A stretch of DNA of 64,000 nucleotides from CAVXEF01 sp963827315 (GCA_963827315.1 CAWHAL010000002.1:248001-312000); one strand, 5' to 3'; counted from the stretch's first letter, positions 17,756 through 26,796 are shown. Translations and numbers: made by a program. The notes: generated from the letters alone by a model not told the origin.

Positions 17756-17798
17756 ACTAAATTTCCCTTACAAATTGTCTGTGGTAACCGGTAATTGG

Positions 17799-18374
17799 TT
17801 AAGCTGTTTCTTCTCCTGCGTTTTCCGTCCCGTGTTTTCTGTCCACTGTTCTGCGTTTTCCGCTTGGCATCGCCGCTGGTGCTACTTTGCTGGCTTCATC
17901 CGCCGCCGCTGTGACAGGTCGAGACTCATCAGCTTTTACTTCATCGGGTTTCTTGCCCGCCGCGGCGGATTGCGATGCGATGTCCCTTTCGATATCTTCC
18001 TTATCCGAAACACCGTCGGGAACCAGACGTCCGGCAACATCACCGGAGGTTTCCCTGTCGGAAGCGGCTAAAATCAAGACGCGCATAATCTTCTCCGAGA
18101 GCTGTGCATCTCGTTCGATTTGCCGAATCTTTTGCCCATCGGCGTGAAAATAGCAAAGGATATACGTTCCCCTGTCCCTGCCGGCAATTTTGTAGGCGAG
18201 CTTCCTCTCGTCCCACTTTTTCATCGAGACAATCTCGGCCCCGGCCTTTTCCAGTATTTTTCTTGCAGCCGAACTTATGCCGTCCTCCCCGATTTTGTCT
18301 TCGACAGAAGACTCGGGGGCAGTCGAATCAACAAGAAACATCGCCTCGTATAATCTGTTGGCAACCATTTTCAA
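17799..18374 (-). CDS. rpsF: 30S ribosomal protein S6
   Basis: S6 domain in residues about 5-115 (RLYEAMFLVDSTAPE, GAEIVSMKKWDERKLAYKI, GTYILCYFHADGQKIRQIERDAQLSEKIMRVLI). A ~75-residue alanine-, lysine- and acid-rich tail makes it 191 aa, much longer than the ~100 aa of E. coli S6. It starts the rpsF-ssb-rpsR-rplI-dnaB series. The gap to ssb holds a short GGTAATTGG-type word repeat. Confidence 0.93.
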   Translation of the reverse strand: MKMVANRLYEAMFLVDSTAPESSVEDKIGEDGISSAARKILEKAGAEIVSMKKWDERKLAYKIAGRDRGTYILCYFHADGQKIRQIERDAQLSEKIMRVLILAASDRETSGDVAGRLVPDGVSDKEDIERDIASQSAAAGKKPDEVKADESRPVTAAADEASKVAPAAMPSGKRRTVDRKHGTENAGEETA

Positions 18375-18380
18375 TCCAAT

Positions 18381-19016
18381 CTACCTCCAATCACAACTAT
18401 ACCTGTTAGAAGCCACCTCAATACCCTTCTCGACCCAGCAAATCACTGCCTCAGCGGCCTTTTCAATCATCTGACACAGCAAAGGCCTTTCAGCTTTAGT
18501 CGGTCTACTGAGGACGTAATCAACATCGGTACAGGATTTTTCCGAACCTATTCCAACTCTGAGCCGATTGAAGTTTTCCGTTCCGAGTTTATCGATAACA
18601 TCCGCCAGACCATTATGACCGCCGTCCGAGCCCTTTTTTCTTAGCCGAATAACACCGAGCTCCAGTGCCATATCGTCGCTTACCACAAGCAAATCGCCGA
18701 CACCGAGCTTATAGAAAGCCATTGCCTCGGCGACAGCAGCACCGCTTTTGTTCATAAACTGCCAAGGCTTAAGTAATATTAACTTTTTACTGCCTGACCG
18801 GCCCAATCCGAAACGGGCCTTGAACTTCCTTTTGTTGGCGGCTATCTGCAACTTGTCAGCCAACAAATCTATCACGCGAAACCCGACATTGTGCCGGGTA
18901 TCAGCATACTCTCTGCCCGGGTTCCCGAGGCCTACAACGATTTTAATCTCAGGGGCCACCTGCGCAAAAAACCTCGACTCGACCGAGCCTGCTCGACGCC
19001 CTCGAGACAGGCTCAC
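18381..19016 (-). CDS. pth: Peptidyl-tRNA hydrolase
   Basis: Pth releases tRNA from prematurely dropped peptidyl-tRNA. Core motifs are KIVVGLGNPGREYADTRHNVGF (catalytic His in DTRHN), KPWQFMNKSG, VVSDDMALELGVIRLRKKGSDGGHNGL and RLRVGIG. The first ~19 residues (MSLSRGRRAGSVESRFFAQ) are not family sequence: they translate a dispersed palindromic repeat at about 18970-19018. The true start may be the GTG at 18959, which gives a normal-length protein. The gene follows rplY in the glmU-prs-rplY-pth order. Confidence 0.94.
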   Translation of the reverse strand: MSLSRGRRAGSVESRFFAQVAPEIKIVVGLGNPGREYADTRHNVGFRVIDLLADKLQIAANKRKFKARFGLGRSGSKKLILLKPWQFMNKSGAAVAEAMAFYKLGVGDLLVVSDDMALELGVIRLRKKGSDGGHNGLADVIDKLGTENFNRLRVGIGSEKSCTDVDYVLSRPTKAERPLLCQMIEKAAEAVICWVEKGIEVASNRYSCDWR

Positions 19017-19018
19017 TG
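18970..19018. repeat. REP-like palindromic repeat overlapping pth start
   Basis: A sequence related to the TCGAC...CTCAGG...GTCGA family (arms CTCGACTCGACC and CCTGCTCGACG/CTCGAGACAGG) lies across the annotated start of pth. It contributes repeat-derived residues to the longest possible reading frame. Confidence 0.55.
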
Positions 19019-19064
19019 AAATCAGATAAAATCCGGTTGTACATCCGGTGTCGAATATACTTTC

Positions 19065-19754
19065 TCATCGGGCCTGTTCCGATCCTTTTGCCTTCGACTT
19101 TTCGCCTGCCTGCTCTGCCTCCTCCGCTCCCTCAACTTTCTTAACCTCAGTGATGACCTCCGGTGCCGCCGGCGCCTCAGCTTCAAGCTCTTCGGTGGTC
19201 TTGGCAGCGGCAACCAAGCTGCAGGTAACAAGCACGGTTGACGGCTCGCTTACCAGCTTCACGCCCGGCGGAAGCTCAATATCCTCAGCATGAATCGTAT
19301 CACCGAGGCCTACATCTTTCACCGAAACAACTATTATTTCCGGAACATCAGAAGCTTTGCACTCAACTTCCAGACGATCGGTGTGCCCTTCAATGACACC
19401 ACCTTCGTTCGTTCCCTTGGCCGTGCCCTTAAACTCGATGGGAACCATTACCCTAATCGTCTCAGTCACGTCGACCCGCACGAGGTCGGCATGAATAATC
19501 TTCTTGCCCAGGTAATCATATTGAAGGTCTTTGACAAACACCGTTTCTTTCTTTTCGCCGGTCTGTACCTCCATAAGCCGATGTCCATGATGCAGTCCTT
19601 CAACAAAGTCGTGTGCCTCCAAAGCAACCGCCAGCGTTTCCTCATTATGGCCATAGATGACCGCCGGTATACCTCCCAGCTTGCGCAGCTTTGCTGCAGC
19701 CTTCCTGCCGACCCCTTCCCGAACCTGTGCCTTCACACACAACATCTTTGCCAT
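19065..19754 (-). CDS. rplY: 50S ribosomal protein L25, long CTC form
   Basis: A 229-aa CTC/TL5-type L25 that binds 5S rRNA. The N-terminal L25 domain (VREGVGRKAAAKLRKLGGIPAVIYGHN, HADLVRVD) is followed by the C-terminal beta domain (VMVPIEFKGTAKGTNEGGVIEG, EIIVVSVKDVGLGDTIHAEDIELPPGV) and a Glu/Ala-rich tail of about 40 residues. It sits between prs and pth, as in many Gram-positive and deep-branching bacteria, where it often responds to stress. Confidence 0.94.
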   Translation of the reverse strand: MAKMLCVKAQVREGVGRKAAAKLRKLGGIPAVIYGHNEETLAVALEAHDFVEGLHHGHRLMEVQTGEKKETVFVKDLQYDYLGKKIIHADLVRVDVTETIRVMVPIEFKGTAKGTNEGGVIEGHTDRLEVECKASDVPEIIVVSVKDVGLGDTIHAEDIELPPGVKLVSEPSTVLVTCSLVAAAKTTEELEAEAPAAPEVITEVKKVEGAEEAEQAGEKSKAKGSEQAR

Positions 19755-19811
19755 AATTGCCTCACATTAACGCCGACAAGTCGGAATTTAAATTCCTTCC
19801 CTCATCAATAA

Positions 19812-20765
19812 TCAAAAATGACTGAACAGCCTGCTGATTGATTTGTCTTTATGAATCCTTCTTATCGCCTCACCCAACATGGCTGAGATGCTCAACACTC
19901 TGATGTTACGATGCGCTTTGGCTCGTTTGCCCAACGGTATGGTGTCGGTAACCACCACTTCGTCAATCGGGGCGTGACTTAGCTTTTCCAGCGCACTATC
20001 CACAAAAACTCCATGCGTTGCGCCGACGTATACTTTTTTGGCTCCTCGTTCCTTAACAAGCCTGGCGGCGTCACAAACGGTGGCCGCCGTGGCAATTATA
20101 TCGTCACACATCAAAACGTTTCTGCCCTTAACATCACCAATGATTTCCTGGGCCTTTACCTCGCCGCCGCTGATGCGCCTCTTGTGAACTATCGCCAATT
20201 CTCCACCGAGATGCGCAGCATACTTGGCTGCGATTTTAATGTTGCCTACATCCGGCGAAACCACCACCAAGTTGCCGATTTTTTTACGACGGAAATACTT
20301 ACTTAACACCAGCTCGCCGGTCAGATGGTCAACCGGTATATCGAAAAATCCCTGAAGCTGCTGTGCGTGCAAGTCTATCGTCAGCACCCTGTCGGCGCCG
20401 GCGGTGGTGATAAGATTAGCCACCAGCTTGGCGGTGATAGGGACACGGCCCTCATCTTTCCTGTCCTGTCGGGCGTACCCAAAATAAGGGATGACCGCAG
20501 TGATGCGCCTGGCGCTCGCCCGCCGCAGACAATCCAGATATATCAAAAGTTCCATCAAATGCACATCAACCGGCCTGCACGTCGACTGCACAACAAAGCA
20601 GTCTCTGCCGCGCACATCATCTTCGACCCTGACAACCTTTTCGCCGTCAGGGAAATCCTCAATCTCTGCGTTGCCCGGCCGTATCTTCAGATACTTACAA
20701 ACTGCCGCCGTCAACGCCGGGTTGCTGCTGCCGGAAAATACCCTCAAAGTATCGTTCAAAGGCAT
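19812..20765 (-). CDS. prs: Ribose-phosphate pyrophosphokinase
   Basis: Makes PRPP from ribose 5-phosphate and ATP, for nucleotide, His and Trp synthesis. Conserved segments: FVVQSTCRPVDVHLMELLIYLDCLRRASA, PYFGYARQDRKDEGR, TIDLHAQQLQGFFDIP, VVSPDVGNIKIA and the PRPP loop VLMCDDIIATAATVCDAA. The 317-aa length is normal. Its start overlaps the glmU end by 10 nt, so the two are translationally coupled. Confidence 0.96.
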   Translation of the reverse strand: MPLNDTLRVFSGSSNPALTAAVCKYLKIRPGNAEIEDFPDGEKVVRVEDDVRGRDCFVVQSTCRPVDVHLMELLIYLDCLRRASARRITAVIPYFGYARQDRKDEGRVPITAKLVANLITTAGADRVLTIDLHAQQLQGFFDIPVDHLTGELVLSKYFRRKKIGNLVVVSPDVGNIKIAAKYAAHLGGELAIVHKRRISGGEVKAQEIIGDVKGRNVLMCDDIIATAATVCDAARLVKERGAKKVYVGATHGVFVDSALEKLSHAPIDEVVVTDTIPLGKRAKAHRNIRVLSISAMLGEAIRRIHKDKSISRLFSHF

Positions 20766-21544
20766 TGTTCTCCCGCCCTTACTTTAATATCTCGTTTTAC
20801 GCTTTCGAGTCTGTCCTTCATAATCCTGCTTATCTGGCGAAGCTGTTCCTTGGTGTTGGCACTGATTGCCTCTTCAGGCCGCAGCGCCGCAACCGCAGCG
20901 ACCTTGTGGCCGGCCGCAATGATAATCGAAATTGCGTCCGTTAAATAGTATTCTTTTTTGACATTATCAGGCTTAACCTTCGCCACGGCCTCGAAGAGAA
21001 TCCTGTTATCGAACACATAATAGCTCGGGTTGACCTCCTTAATCTGCCGTTGCTCACTTGTGCAATCGTTATGCTCCACAATCGCCGTGATGTTGCCATC
21101 TGCATCTCTGCACACCCTTCCATACCCCGTGGGGTCATCCAAGATTGCTGTCGCCAGCGTTGCTGCTGCATTTTCAGCCTCGTGCTTTTCTATGATTGTT
21201 CGCAGCGTATCCGCCCGAATCAAAGGCCCATCACCGCAAAGAACCAACGTCTGGCCGTCAAAATCATTGAGATGTTCCTTGCAGCACAAAACCGCATGGG
21301 CTGTTCCCTTCTGCTGGTCCTGCCGGACCCACACTATATCATCAGCGGACTCGAACTTCTTCCTTACCTGCTCAGCACCAAAGCCGACTACGACATATAT
21401 TTTTCCAACACCCACGCCGCGACAGGCGTCCACCACATACGCGAGCATAGGTCGGCCGCACACCTCGAACAGCACCTTAGGCGTATCCGTCTTCATCCTG
21501 CTGCTTACGCCGGCCGCAAGAATTATCGCAACCCTGTTTGGCAC
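20756..21544 (-). CDS. glmU: N-acetylglucosamine-1-phosphate uridylyltransferase domain protein (short GlmU)
   Basis: A 262-aa nucleotidyltransferase with the GlmU pyrophosphorylase motif (IILAAGVSSRMKTDTPKVLFEVCGRPML), VLCGDGPLIR, GYGRVCRDADGNITAIVEHND and EVNPSYYVFD. It should make UDP-GlcNAc from GlcNAc-1-phosphate and UTP. The C-terminal left-handed beta-helix that normally carries the glucosamine-1-phosphate acetyltransferase is absent, so that activity must come from another gene or domain. The glmU-prs pairing supports the name. Confidence 0.85.
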   Translation of the reverse strand: MPNRVAIILAAGVSSRMKTDTPKVLFEVCGRPMLAYVVDACRGVGVGKIYVVVGFGAEQVRKKFESADDIVWVRQDQQKGTAHAVLCCKEHLNDFDGQTLVLCGDGPLIRADTLRTIIEKHEAENAAATLATAILDDPTGYGRVCRDADGNITAIVEHNDCTSEQRQIKEVNPSYYVFDNRILFEAVAKVKPDNVKKEYYLTDAISIIIAAGHKVAAVAALRPEEAISANTKEQLRQISRIMKDRLESVKRDIKVRAGEQCL

Positions 21545-21590
21545 AATCCCTCAATTTTTATTTTTAACTTTTGATTTTTGATTTCCTTAT

Positions 21591-21662
21591 CTACCCGGCC
21601 AGGACTCGAACCTGGAATGGGAGGACCAAAACCTCCTGTGTTACCGATTACACCACCGGGTA
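21591..21662 (-). tRNA. tRNA-Gln (anticodon UUG)
   Basis: Reading the minus strand, a 72-nt cloverleaf begins TACCCGG and ends CCGGGTA plus the discriminator G. The anticodon stem GGAGG/CCTCC encloses the loop TTTTGGT, giving anticodon TTG (Gln, CAA codons). The T-arm GGTTCGAGTCC is standard. CCA is not encoded. It lies between glmU and ftsK on the same strand. Confidence 0.95.
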
Positions 21663-21979
21663 ATCGAAAGAGCACAAGTGCAAAAGCAATACCTTTCTCT
21701 TGCGCACGTATGCTCTTTTGCTCATTCGTTTGTCACGGAGGCCATTCTGCGTCGGCCCGACCTGGCTCTGTCGGAGGCTTGAGTCAGCTACGCCGTGATA
21801 CTGCTGACCCCGAAACCAAACTAAGCTCGACCCCGTGCGACAGAGCGTCTTCCGGTTGCCGGAATATAGCTGATTCGCTCCAATGTATCAACACTTTTCC
21901 GTAAAAATTTGGGATGGCTACAAAAATAACGGCCTTGCTGGAATGTACAGGATTCCCCCCTCCCATCTGGCGGTGCTTA
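21663..21979. other. 317-bp gap between ftsK and tRNA-Gln
   Basis: No convincing gene. The part next to the tRNA contains an imperfect inverted repeat (AAGAGCACAAGTGC...GCGCACGTATGCTCTT, about 21667-21720), which could be part of the ftsK or tRNA leader. The rest is unremarkable, and the short frames across it have no family features. Confidence 0.5.
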
Positions 21980-24343
21980 TTAGTTGTCCTCTTTAACAGC
22001 CATGTAGCCCTTCTGGCCTTCGCTTATATAAGCGGGTTGGGACGAATTTTCATCCACTGCCGAGGTCTGGTGCTCTGCCTCCTGCTGCATCTGGTCGCGG
22101 ATTCGCTCATACTCCTCGGCTGTCATCACCACCTCGCGTGCCTGGCTGCCCTTGTACTCGCCCAAGACGCCCATTGCAGCCATCATTTCTATTATACGCG
22201 AAGCCCGGGCGTAGCCGATACTTAGTCTGCGCTGCAGCAGCGAGACGCTGCCGCGCTTCGTCTCTAAAACTATCCGGACCGCATCATCAAACAAATCGTC
22301 CTGGACCATATCAGAGGTGTCCACCTGATTTAGCTGAGCGAGTTCGGGATGGAACTGCGGTTCGGCAATTTCCTTGAGGTACTTGACGATACGCCGAACC
22401 TCCGATTCATCAACAAATGTTCCCTGCGCACGGATCAAATCACTTGTGCCAGGCTTTAGAAACAGCATATCACCTTCGCCCAGCAGGGTCTCTGCGCCGT
22501 TCTGGTCGAGGATAATCCGGCTGTCCATCTTCGCCGCGACTCGAAAGCCTATCCGGGTCGGCATATTGGACTTTATCAAGCCGGTAACAACAGTCGCCTG
22601 TGGCCGCTGCGTCGCCAGGACGATGTGAATGCCGACCGCTCGGCTCTTTTGCGCAAGCCGAACAATGTAGGCCTCTATCTCCTTGGGCGCCGTCATCATC
22701 AAATCAGCCAGCTCGTCAATCACTATGACAATATAAGGCAGCTTCTTGGGAATCTTCGCCTCCTCCTCCGGGCTGCTCGGGTCAAATCGGCTGATGATTT
22801 CCTCGACGCCGAGGCCGTTGTACTCAGCAATGTTCTTAACTCGCGCCTCCGCCAGCAGCGCATAACGCTCATCCATCTTCACCGTCGCCCATTCAAGTAT
22901 CTGAACGGCACGTGGAGTCTCAGTAACTATCGGACACATAAGATGAGGAATAGTATTAAACAGCGTCATCTCAACCATCTTTGGGTCGATGAGAATCAGC
23001 TTTACGTCATCCGGCTTCTTTGTAAGCAGTATGCCGGTTATGATACTGCTGATGCAGACGCTCTTTCCCGAACCGGTGGTGCCGGCGATAAGCAGATGCG
23101 GCATCGTCGACAAATCTGAGACGAGCGCTTCACCTGAAGAATCCTTGCCCAGAAACAGCGGTATCTGCATTTTGCCCGGCCTGCCAGCAGCCAACTGCAT
23201 CATATCCTTCATCCGCACCTTTTCCTTTTCGCTGTTGGGGACCTCGATGCCGATTGTGTGTTTTCCCGGCATTGGAGCCACAACACGAACCGCACCTGCA
23301 CCGAGCGCCCGCGCCATATCATTGGCAAGCGAAGCTATCTGGCTGACCTTAACGCCCGCCCCCAATTCCAGTTCGAACATTGTAACCACAGGGCCGGTCT
23401 CAGCAGTAACCACCTGAGCATTAACACTGAACTCACCCAACAGCTTTTCCAGTGCCGCTGCTTTAGCCTTAACGACCTTGCCCTGCACCGCGGCAAAACT
23501 GTACTCAGGCTCCGCCAATAAATCCAACGGCGGCAGGGTGTAACCATCATAGCTGGCCGGCACACAAGGTTTGAGGGGCTTACTTGGCTGGACCGTTTTT
23601 AAGTCAGACCGGCGCGGCTCATCTGCTTGTGCCACCACCGTAATGCTCTCAGCAGTCCTCTGGGGCTTGATGACTCCGCCGAAAGCCGAAGGCTCAGAAC
23701 TGCGTTTCGGCTGTCTTTGCCTTGCGCTCAGCTTTCGCCATATCTCACTGAGGACTTCCGACCTGCGTTTCGCCGCCAGCCATGCCGGTGCTGCTACACC
23801 GGCTGTTTTTCCAACGACAAACCCCAGCCACCCAAATACCATCAGCATCAGGCTGTCCGCCAGCAGAATGATTCCGACAATCCACGTTGCGGCAATCAGA
23901 ATGAACGTACCCAGCACCGCAAAATGGCTTCGCAGAAACTCAGCCGTCCCGACGCCAAGCAGCCCGCCTGACCCCACAGGAAAACAATAGACACGATAAG
24001 GCCAAAGATAGTAAAAACTGCTCGAAGCAGCGACAGTCAACAGCACCAAACCAACCGAACGCAATATCGGCTGACTCACCGAACGTCCAACCAGACAGGA
24101 CACCAAAAAGCAAATCGCCGAAATCAGTATCACAAAAATGCCGGGGCCAATGCAATACATCAAATAATAAGCGCAAAAAGCACCAACAGCCCCGCACCAG
24201 TTTGCCACCGGTGAATTATGAGGATAAACATACCTGCTCGGCCAATCGCCAATATCGAAACTCACACAACTGCAAAAAAGTAGTAACAACACGGCGATGC
24301 CGACGCACGCCGCCGCCACCTTGTAAGATTTCCTTTCTTCCAC
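21980..24343 (-). CDS. ftsK: DNA translocase FtsK/SpoIIIE
   Basis: A 787-aa septal DNA pump for chromosome segregation. Four to five N-terminal membrane segments (residues about 10-190) are followed by a linker and the motor: alpha domain (GPVVTMFELELGAGVKVSQIASLANDMARAL), Walker A IAGTTGSGKSVCISSI, Walker B IVIVIDELADLMM, and AQKSRAVGIHIVLATQRPQ. The C-terminal gamma winged helix (RASRIIEMMAAMGVLGEYKG) reads KOPS-like polarity sequences. All parts look complete. It is transcribed toward tRNA-Gln. Confidence 0.95.
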   Translation of the reverse strand: MEERKSYKVAAACVGIAVLLLLFCSCVSFDIGDWPSRYVYPHNSPVANWCGAVGAFCAYYLMYCIGPGIFVILISAICFLVSCLVGRSVSQPILRSVGLVLLTVAASSSFYYLWPYRVYCFPVGSGGLLGVGTAEFLRSHFAVLGTFILIAATWIVGIILLADSLMLMVFGWLGFVVGKTAGVAAPAWLAAKRRSEVLSEIWRKLSARQRQPKRSSEPSAFGGVIKPQRTAESITVVAQADEPRRSDLKTVQPSKPLKPCVPASYDGYTLPPLDLLAEPEYSFAAVQGKVVKAKAAALEKLLGEFSVNAQVVTAETGPVVTMFELELGAGVKVSQIASLANDMARALGAGAVRVVAPMPGKHTIGIEVPNSEKEKVRMKDMMQLAAGRPGKMQIPLFLGKDSSGEALVSDLSTMPHLLIAGTTGSGKSVCISSIITGILLTKKPDDVKLILIDPKMVEMTLFNTIPHLMCPIVTETPRAVQILEWATVKMDERYALLAEARVKNIAEYNGLGVEEIISRFDPSSPEEEAKIPKKLPYIVIVIDELADLMMTAPKEIEAYIVRLAQKSRAVGIHIVLATQRPQATVVTGLIKSNMPTRIGFRVAAKMDSRIILDQNGAETLLGEGDMLFLKPGTSDLIRAQGTFVDESEVRRIVKYLKEIAEPQFHPELAQLNQVDTSDMVQDDLFDDAVRIVLETKRGSVSLLQRRLSIGYARASRIIEMMAAMGVLGEYKGSQAREVVMTAEEYERIRDQMQQEAEHQTSAVDENSSQPAYISEGQKGYMAVKEDN

Positions 24344-24553
24344 GCTCCAAACTCCAACGAAGTCCGATAAAAATCTACTTTAACGAACACCCTGTGTTTC
24401 TGCCCGAACGGGGGTCTTAACCTATATCGGCAGCCGCTCCGGCTTTACTGCAAAATTGCCAAAACCTTGATGCTTGGCAGTGTTATGCTCTCAGTCTCTA
24501 AAAAACCAGCTTTGAAATACCCAAAAATTCTTTAGAAAATATTAATTTTTTAC

Positions 24554-24581
24554 TTGACAAAAGCAAACTGTCGTTTAATAT
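24554..24581 (+). promoter_or_regulatory. Sigma-70-type promoter for the DUF2089 operon
   Basis: A TTGACA -35 box (24554-24559), a 16-bp spacer and a TAATAT -10 box (24576-24581) lie about 85 bp upstream of the DUF2089 start. The rest of the 320-bp ftsK-DUF2089 gap is AT-rich, without another gene. Confidence 0.6.
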
Positions 24582-24628
24582 TGTTAAAGCCGACCTACAT
24601 TTTTATGAAGTGTCGGGAGGCTAACAAT

Positions 24629-24661
24629 ATGACCAAACGAACCGTCCTGATAGTAGGATGA
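24629..24661 (+). CDS. Putative 10-codon leader peptide
   Basis: ATG with a strong GGGAGG ribosome-binding site 8 nt upstream opens a 10-codon frame (MTKRTVLIVG) that stops at 24661, 4 nt before the DUF2089 start. Its better ribosome-binding site suggests that ribosomes load here and re-initiate on the downstream gene. It may be a coupling leader or the stub of a lost gene; the peptide resembles the first strand of response regulators or Rossmann proteins. Confidence 0.4.
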   Translation: MTKRTVLIVG

Positions 24662-24665
24662 ATTT

Positions 24666-24941
24666 ATGAAAGTACTGCCAACAGTATGTCCGGCGTGTAA
24701 TAAACAGCTCAAGGTAAGAAGGCTATTCTGCCAAGCGTGCGAAACAGAAATAGAAGGCCTGTTTGATTTGCCACAATTGGCCAAGTTAGCCGCCGAGGAC
24801 CAGGATTTTATTCTGCAATTTATAAAGGCGAGCGGCTCGCTAAAAGAAATGGCGAAGCTGCTCAAGCTGAGTTACCCGACGATTCGCAACCGTCTCGATG
24901 AAATTATCGAACATATAAAAAACGGAGAGGAAAACAAATGA
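24666..24941 (+). CDS. DUF2089 family zinc-ribbon/HTH protein
   Basis: A 91-aa protein with an N-terminal zinc ribbon (CPAC and CQAC) and the DUF2089 C-terminal segment (FILQFIKASGSLKEMAKLLKLSYPTIRNRLDEII), which resembles a helix-turn-helix. Members usually sit before a membrane protein and are thought to regulate it; the ATGA overlap with the next gene fits. No direct function is known. The start ATG at 24666 has only a weak ribosome-binding site inside the end of the leader peptide. Confidence 0.85.
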   Translation: MKVLPTVCPACNKQLKVRRLFCQACETEIEGLFDLPQLAKLAAEDQDFILQFIKASGSLKEMAKLLKLSYPTIRNRLDEIIEHIKNGEENK

Positions 24942-25579
24942 ACCAAAACTCAAACGAAAAAAATATTAAAGAAAGAAGAACTCTCGCACAGCAGTTTTTC
25001 AATCCTTTCAGGTTCGTAGCGGGATATCAGGCGTTGCTTATCGGCCTGGCAGCAATTCTGCTGACCTCACTGCTCGGCTCAGTAAGCAATACCCACTTCG
25101 ACGGCGTGCTCGATGTCCATACAGGCCAACAAACACCATTGTGGTTTTTTCTCTATGAAGGTCTCATCAACTGGATATCGATGGCAATAACTTTGTTTCT
25201 TCTCGGCTTGATTTTTTCACGCTCATCCTTTCGAACGATAGACTTAATCGGCACACAGGCGTTAGCTCGCTGGCCATATCTTGTTACCGCGACAGCGATG
25301 CTGCCCGCCGCCAACCAAAAAGTTCTGGGATATCTAATATCCAAATGCACTCAGGGTCAGACGGCGGCACCGCCCAACCCTACAGACGTGGCCATCTTTG
25401 TCGTCGCGATGTTCTTAACTATTCTTATGCTAATCTGGATAGTTGCATTGATGTACAAGGCCTACACCGTGTCGTGCAATATAAAAGGCCCAAAGGCGAT
25501 CGTAACCTTTATCATAGGTCTAATAGGCGCAGAAGTGCTCTCCAAAGTTGCCATATTACTGTTGGCTTATAATCTCTGA
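24938..25579 (+). CDS. Yip1-like multi-pass membrane protein
   Basis: A 213-aa protein with five hydrophobic helices (about residues 33-48, 68-90, 100-125, 150-170, 183-210) after a polar N-terminus (FFNPFRFVAGYQALLIGLAAILLTSLLG). The layout is that of bacterial Yip1-domain proteins, whose role is not established. It overlaps the DUF2089 gene by 4 nt (ATGA), so the two form an operon with the promoter at 24554. Confidence 0.65.
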   Translation: MNQNSNEKNIKERRTLAQQFFNPFRFVAGYQALLIGLAAILLTSLLGSVSNTHFDGVLDVHTGQQTPLWFFLYEGLINWISMAITLFLLGLIFSRSSFRTIDLIGTQALARWPYLVTATAMLPAANQKVLGYLISKCTQGQTAAPPNPTDVAIFVVAMFLTILMLIWIVALMYKAYTVSCNIKGPKAIVTFIIGLIGAEVLSKVAILLLAYNL

Positions 25580-25600
25580 ACAGTACCGTTAACAGCCCCA

Positions 25601-26740
25601 TTAAAAAGTCAGATATCGGTTTGCTTTTGCAAGCCTGGCTCCGAATTTCCCGACGTCCTCAATGCTACTTAATCGGTTCTGCCCTCGCTGCTCCAAAATT
25701 CGGTCCACCGTCACCGGCCCAAGGCCCGGCACCCTTAGAAGCTCAAACCTCGACGCCCTGTTCACGTTCACAGGAAACCTTTCAGGATGCTCCTTCGCCC
25801 AGGCCTCTTTCGGGTCACACATCAGGGAAAGATTGCCGATGCGGTCGAAAACAATATCCGATTCGGCAAAGCCGTATTTGCGAAGCAGAAAATCAACCTG
25901 ATACAGCCGATGCTCCCGCACAAATACATTCCCCGGCTCCTCCGAAAATGTTTTCTCGGCCGGCAACGACTCGTCTCCCAGTCCTTTTTGGTAAGCGCTG
26001 AAATAAACCCTCTGGAGCTTCAGTCGCTTATACAGCCCCCACATATATTTGACAATTTCGGTGTCGGTCTCTCCGGCAGCACCGATGATAAACTGCGTCG
26101 TCTGCTTGACCCCTGAGTACTTTGAGCCGGGAGCGGTCAGCCTGCTTATCAGCTTGATAGGCTCAATGATATCGGCGATATACTTTTTTTTGTCCGACAG
26201 TTTCGCCAGATTCGCCTGGCCCGGCGTCTCGATATTCAGCGAAACCGCACTGGCTAACGAAAGCGACTCTTCAATCGCGGCTACGCTGGCTCCGGGAATA
26301 ATCTTCAGATGAATATACCCGCGGTAGCCGTACTTTTTTCGCAGCAATCCGGCCGTCGCGTTGAGTCTGTCCATCGCTGCATCAGCCGAACCCAGCGTCC
26401 CTGAACTTAAAAAAAGCCCGAAGACTTCTCTGCGATTGTAATAATCGAGAAACACCCTCGCAGTCTCTTGTGGGCTCATCGTGCATCTGCGTATATCCGT
26501 CCCTTCCCTGAGTGGGCAGTACTTGCAGTCGCCGGTGCAGACATTTGAAATCAGCGTCTTAAAGAGAACACTTTTGCCGCCGTTCGGAAGTGTTACCGGG
26601 TATATCCATTTGCCGTCGCCGCCTCGTTTTCGGTGCTCATCCTTACTTGTGCCGCAGGCACACGCCAGGTCATACTGCGCATCGGCACTGAGTATCTCGA
26701 GTTTGCGTTTGGTATCGGGTTTGGAAACAACGCTCACCAC
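25601..26740 (-). CDS. Putative DNA modification/repair radical SAM protein with HhH domain
   Basis: A 379-aa radical SAM enzyme. An N-terminal FKTLISNVCTGDCKYCPLR segment carries the CxxxCxxC iron-sulfur motif; the barrel continues through LFLSSGTLGSADAAMDRL and GYRGYIHLKIIPGA. The C-terminal region (VNVNRASRFELLRVPGLGPVTVDRIL) is a helix-hairpin-helix DNA-binding motif. This architecture matches the radical SAM family usually found beside a uracil-DNA-glycosylase-like protein. That partner is not within this window. The start is a GTG with GGAAGG upstream; it lies 56 bp downstream of the symporter gene. Confidence 0.85.
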   Translation of the reverse strand: MVSVVSKPDTKRKLEILSADAQYDLACACGTSKDEHRKRGGDGKWIYPVTLPNGGKSVLFKTLISNVCTGDCKYCPLREGTDIRRCTMSPQETARVFLDYYNRREVFGLFLSSGTLGSADAAMDRLNATAGLLRKKYGYRGYIHLKIIPGASVAAIEESLSLASAVSLNIETPGQANLAKLSDKKKYIADIIEPIKLISRLTAPGSKYSGVKQTTQFIIGAAGETDTEIVKYMWGLYKRLKLQRVYFSAYQKGLGDESLPAEKTFSEEPGNVFVREHRLYQVDFLLRKYGFAESDIVFDRIGNLSLMCDPKEAWAKEHPERFPVNVNRASRFELLRVPGLGPVTVDRILEQRGQNRLSSIEDVGKFGARLAKANRYLTF

Positions 26741-26796
26741 GGGACACCTTCCTTTTACGATTTACAAGTCCCGGTCCCTCTTGCGCACCTATGTGG

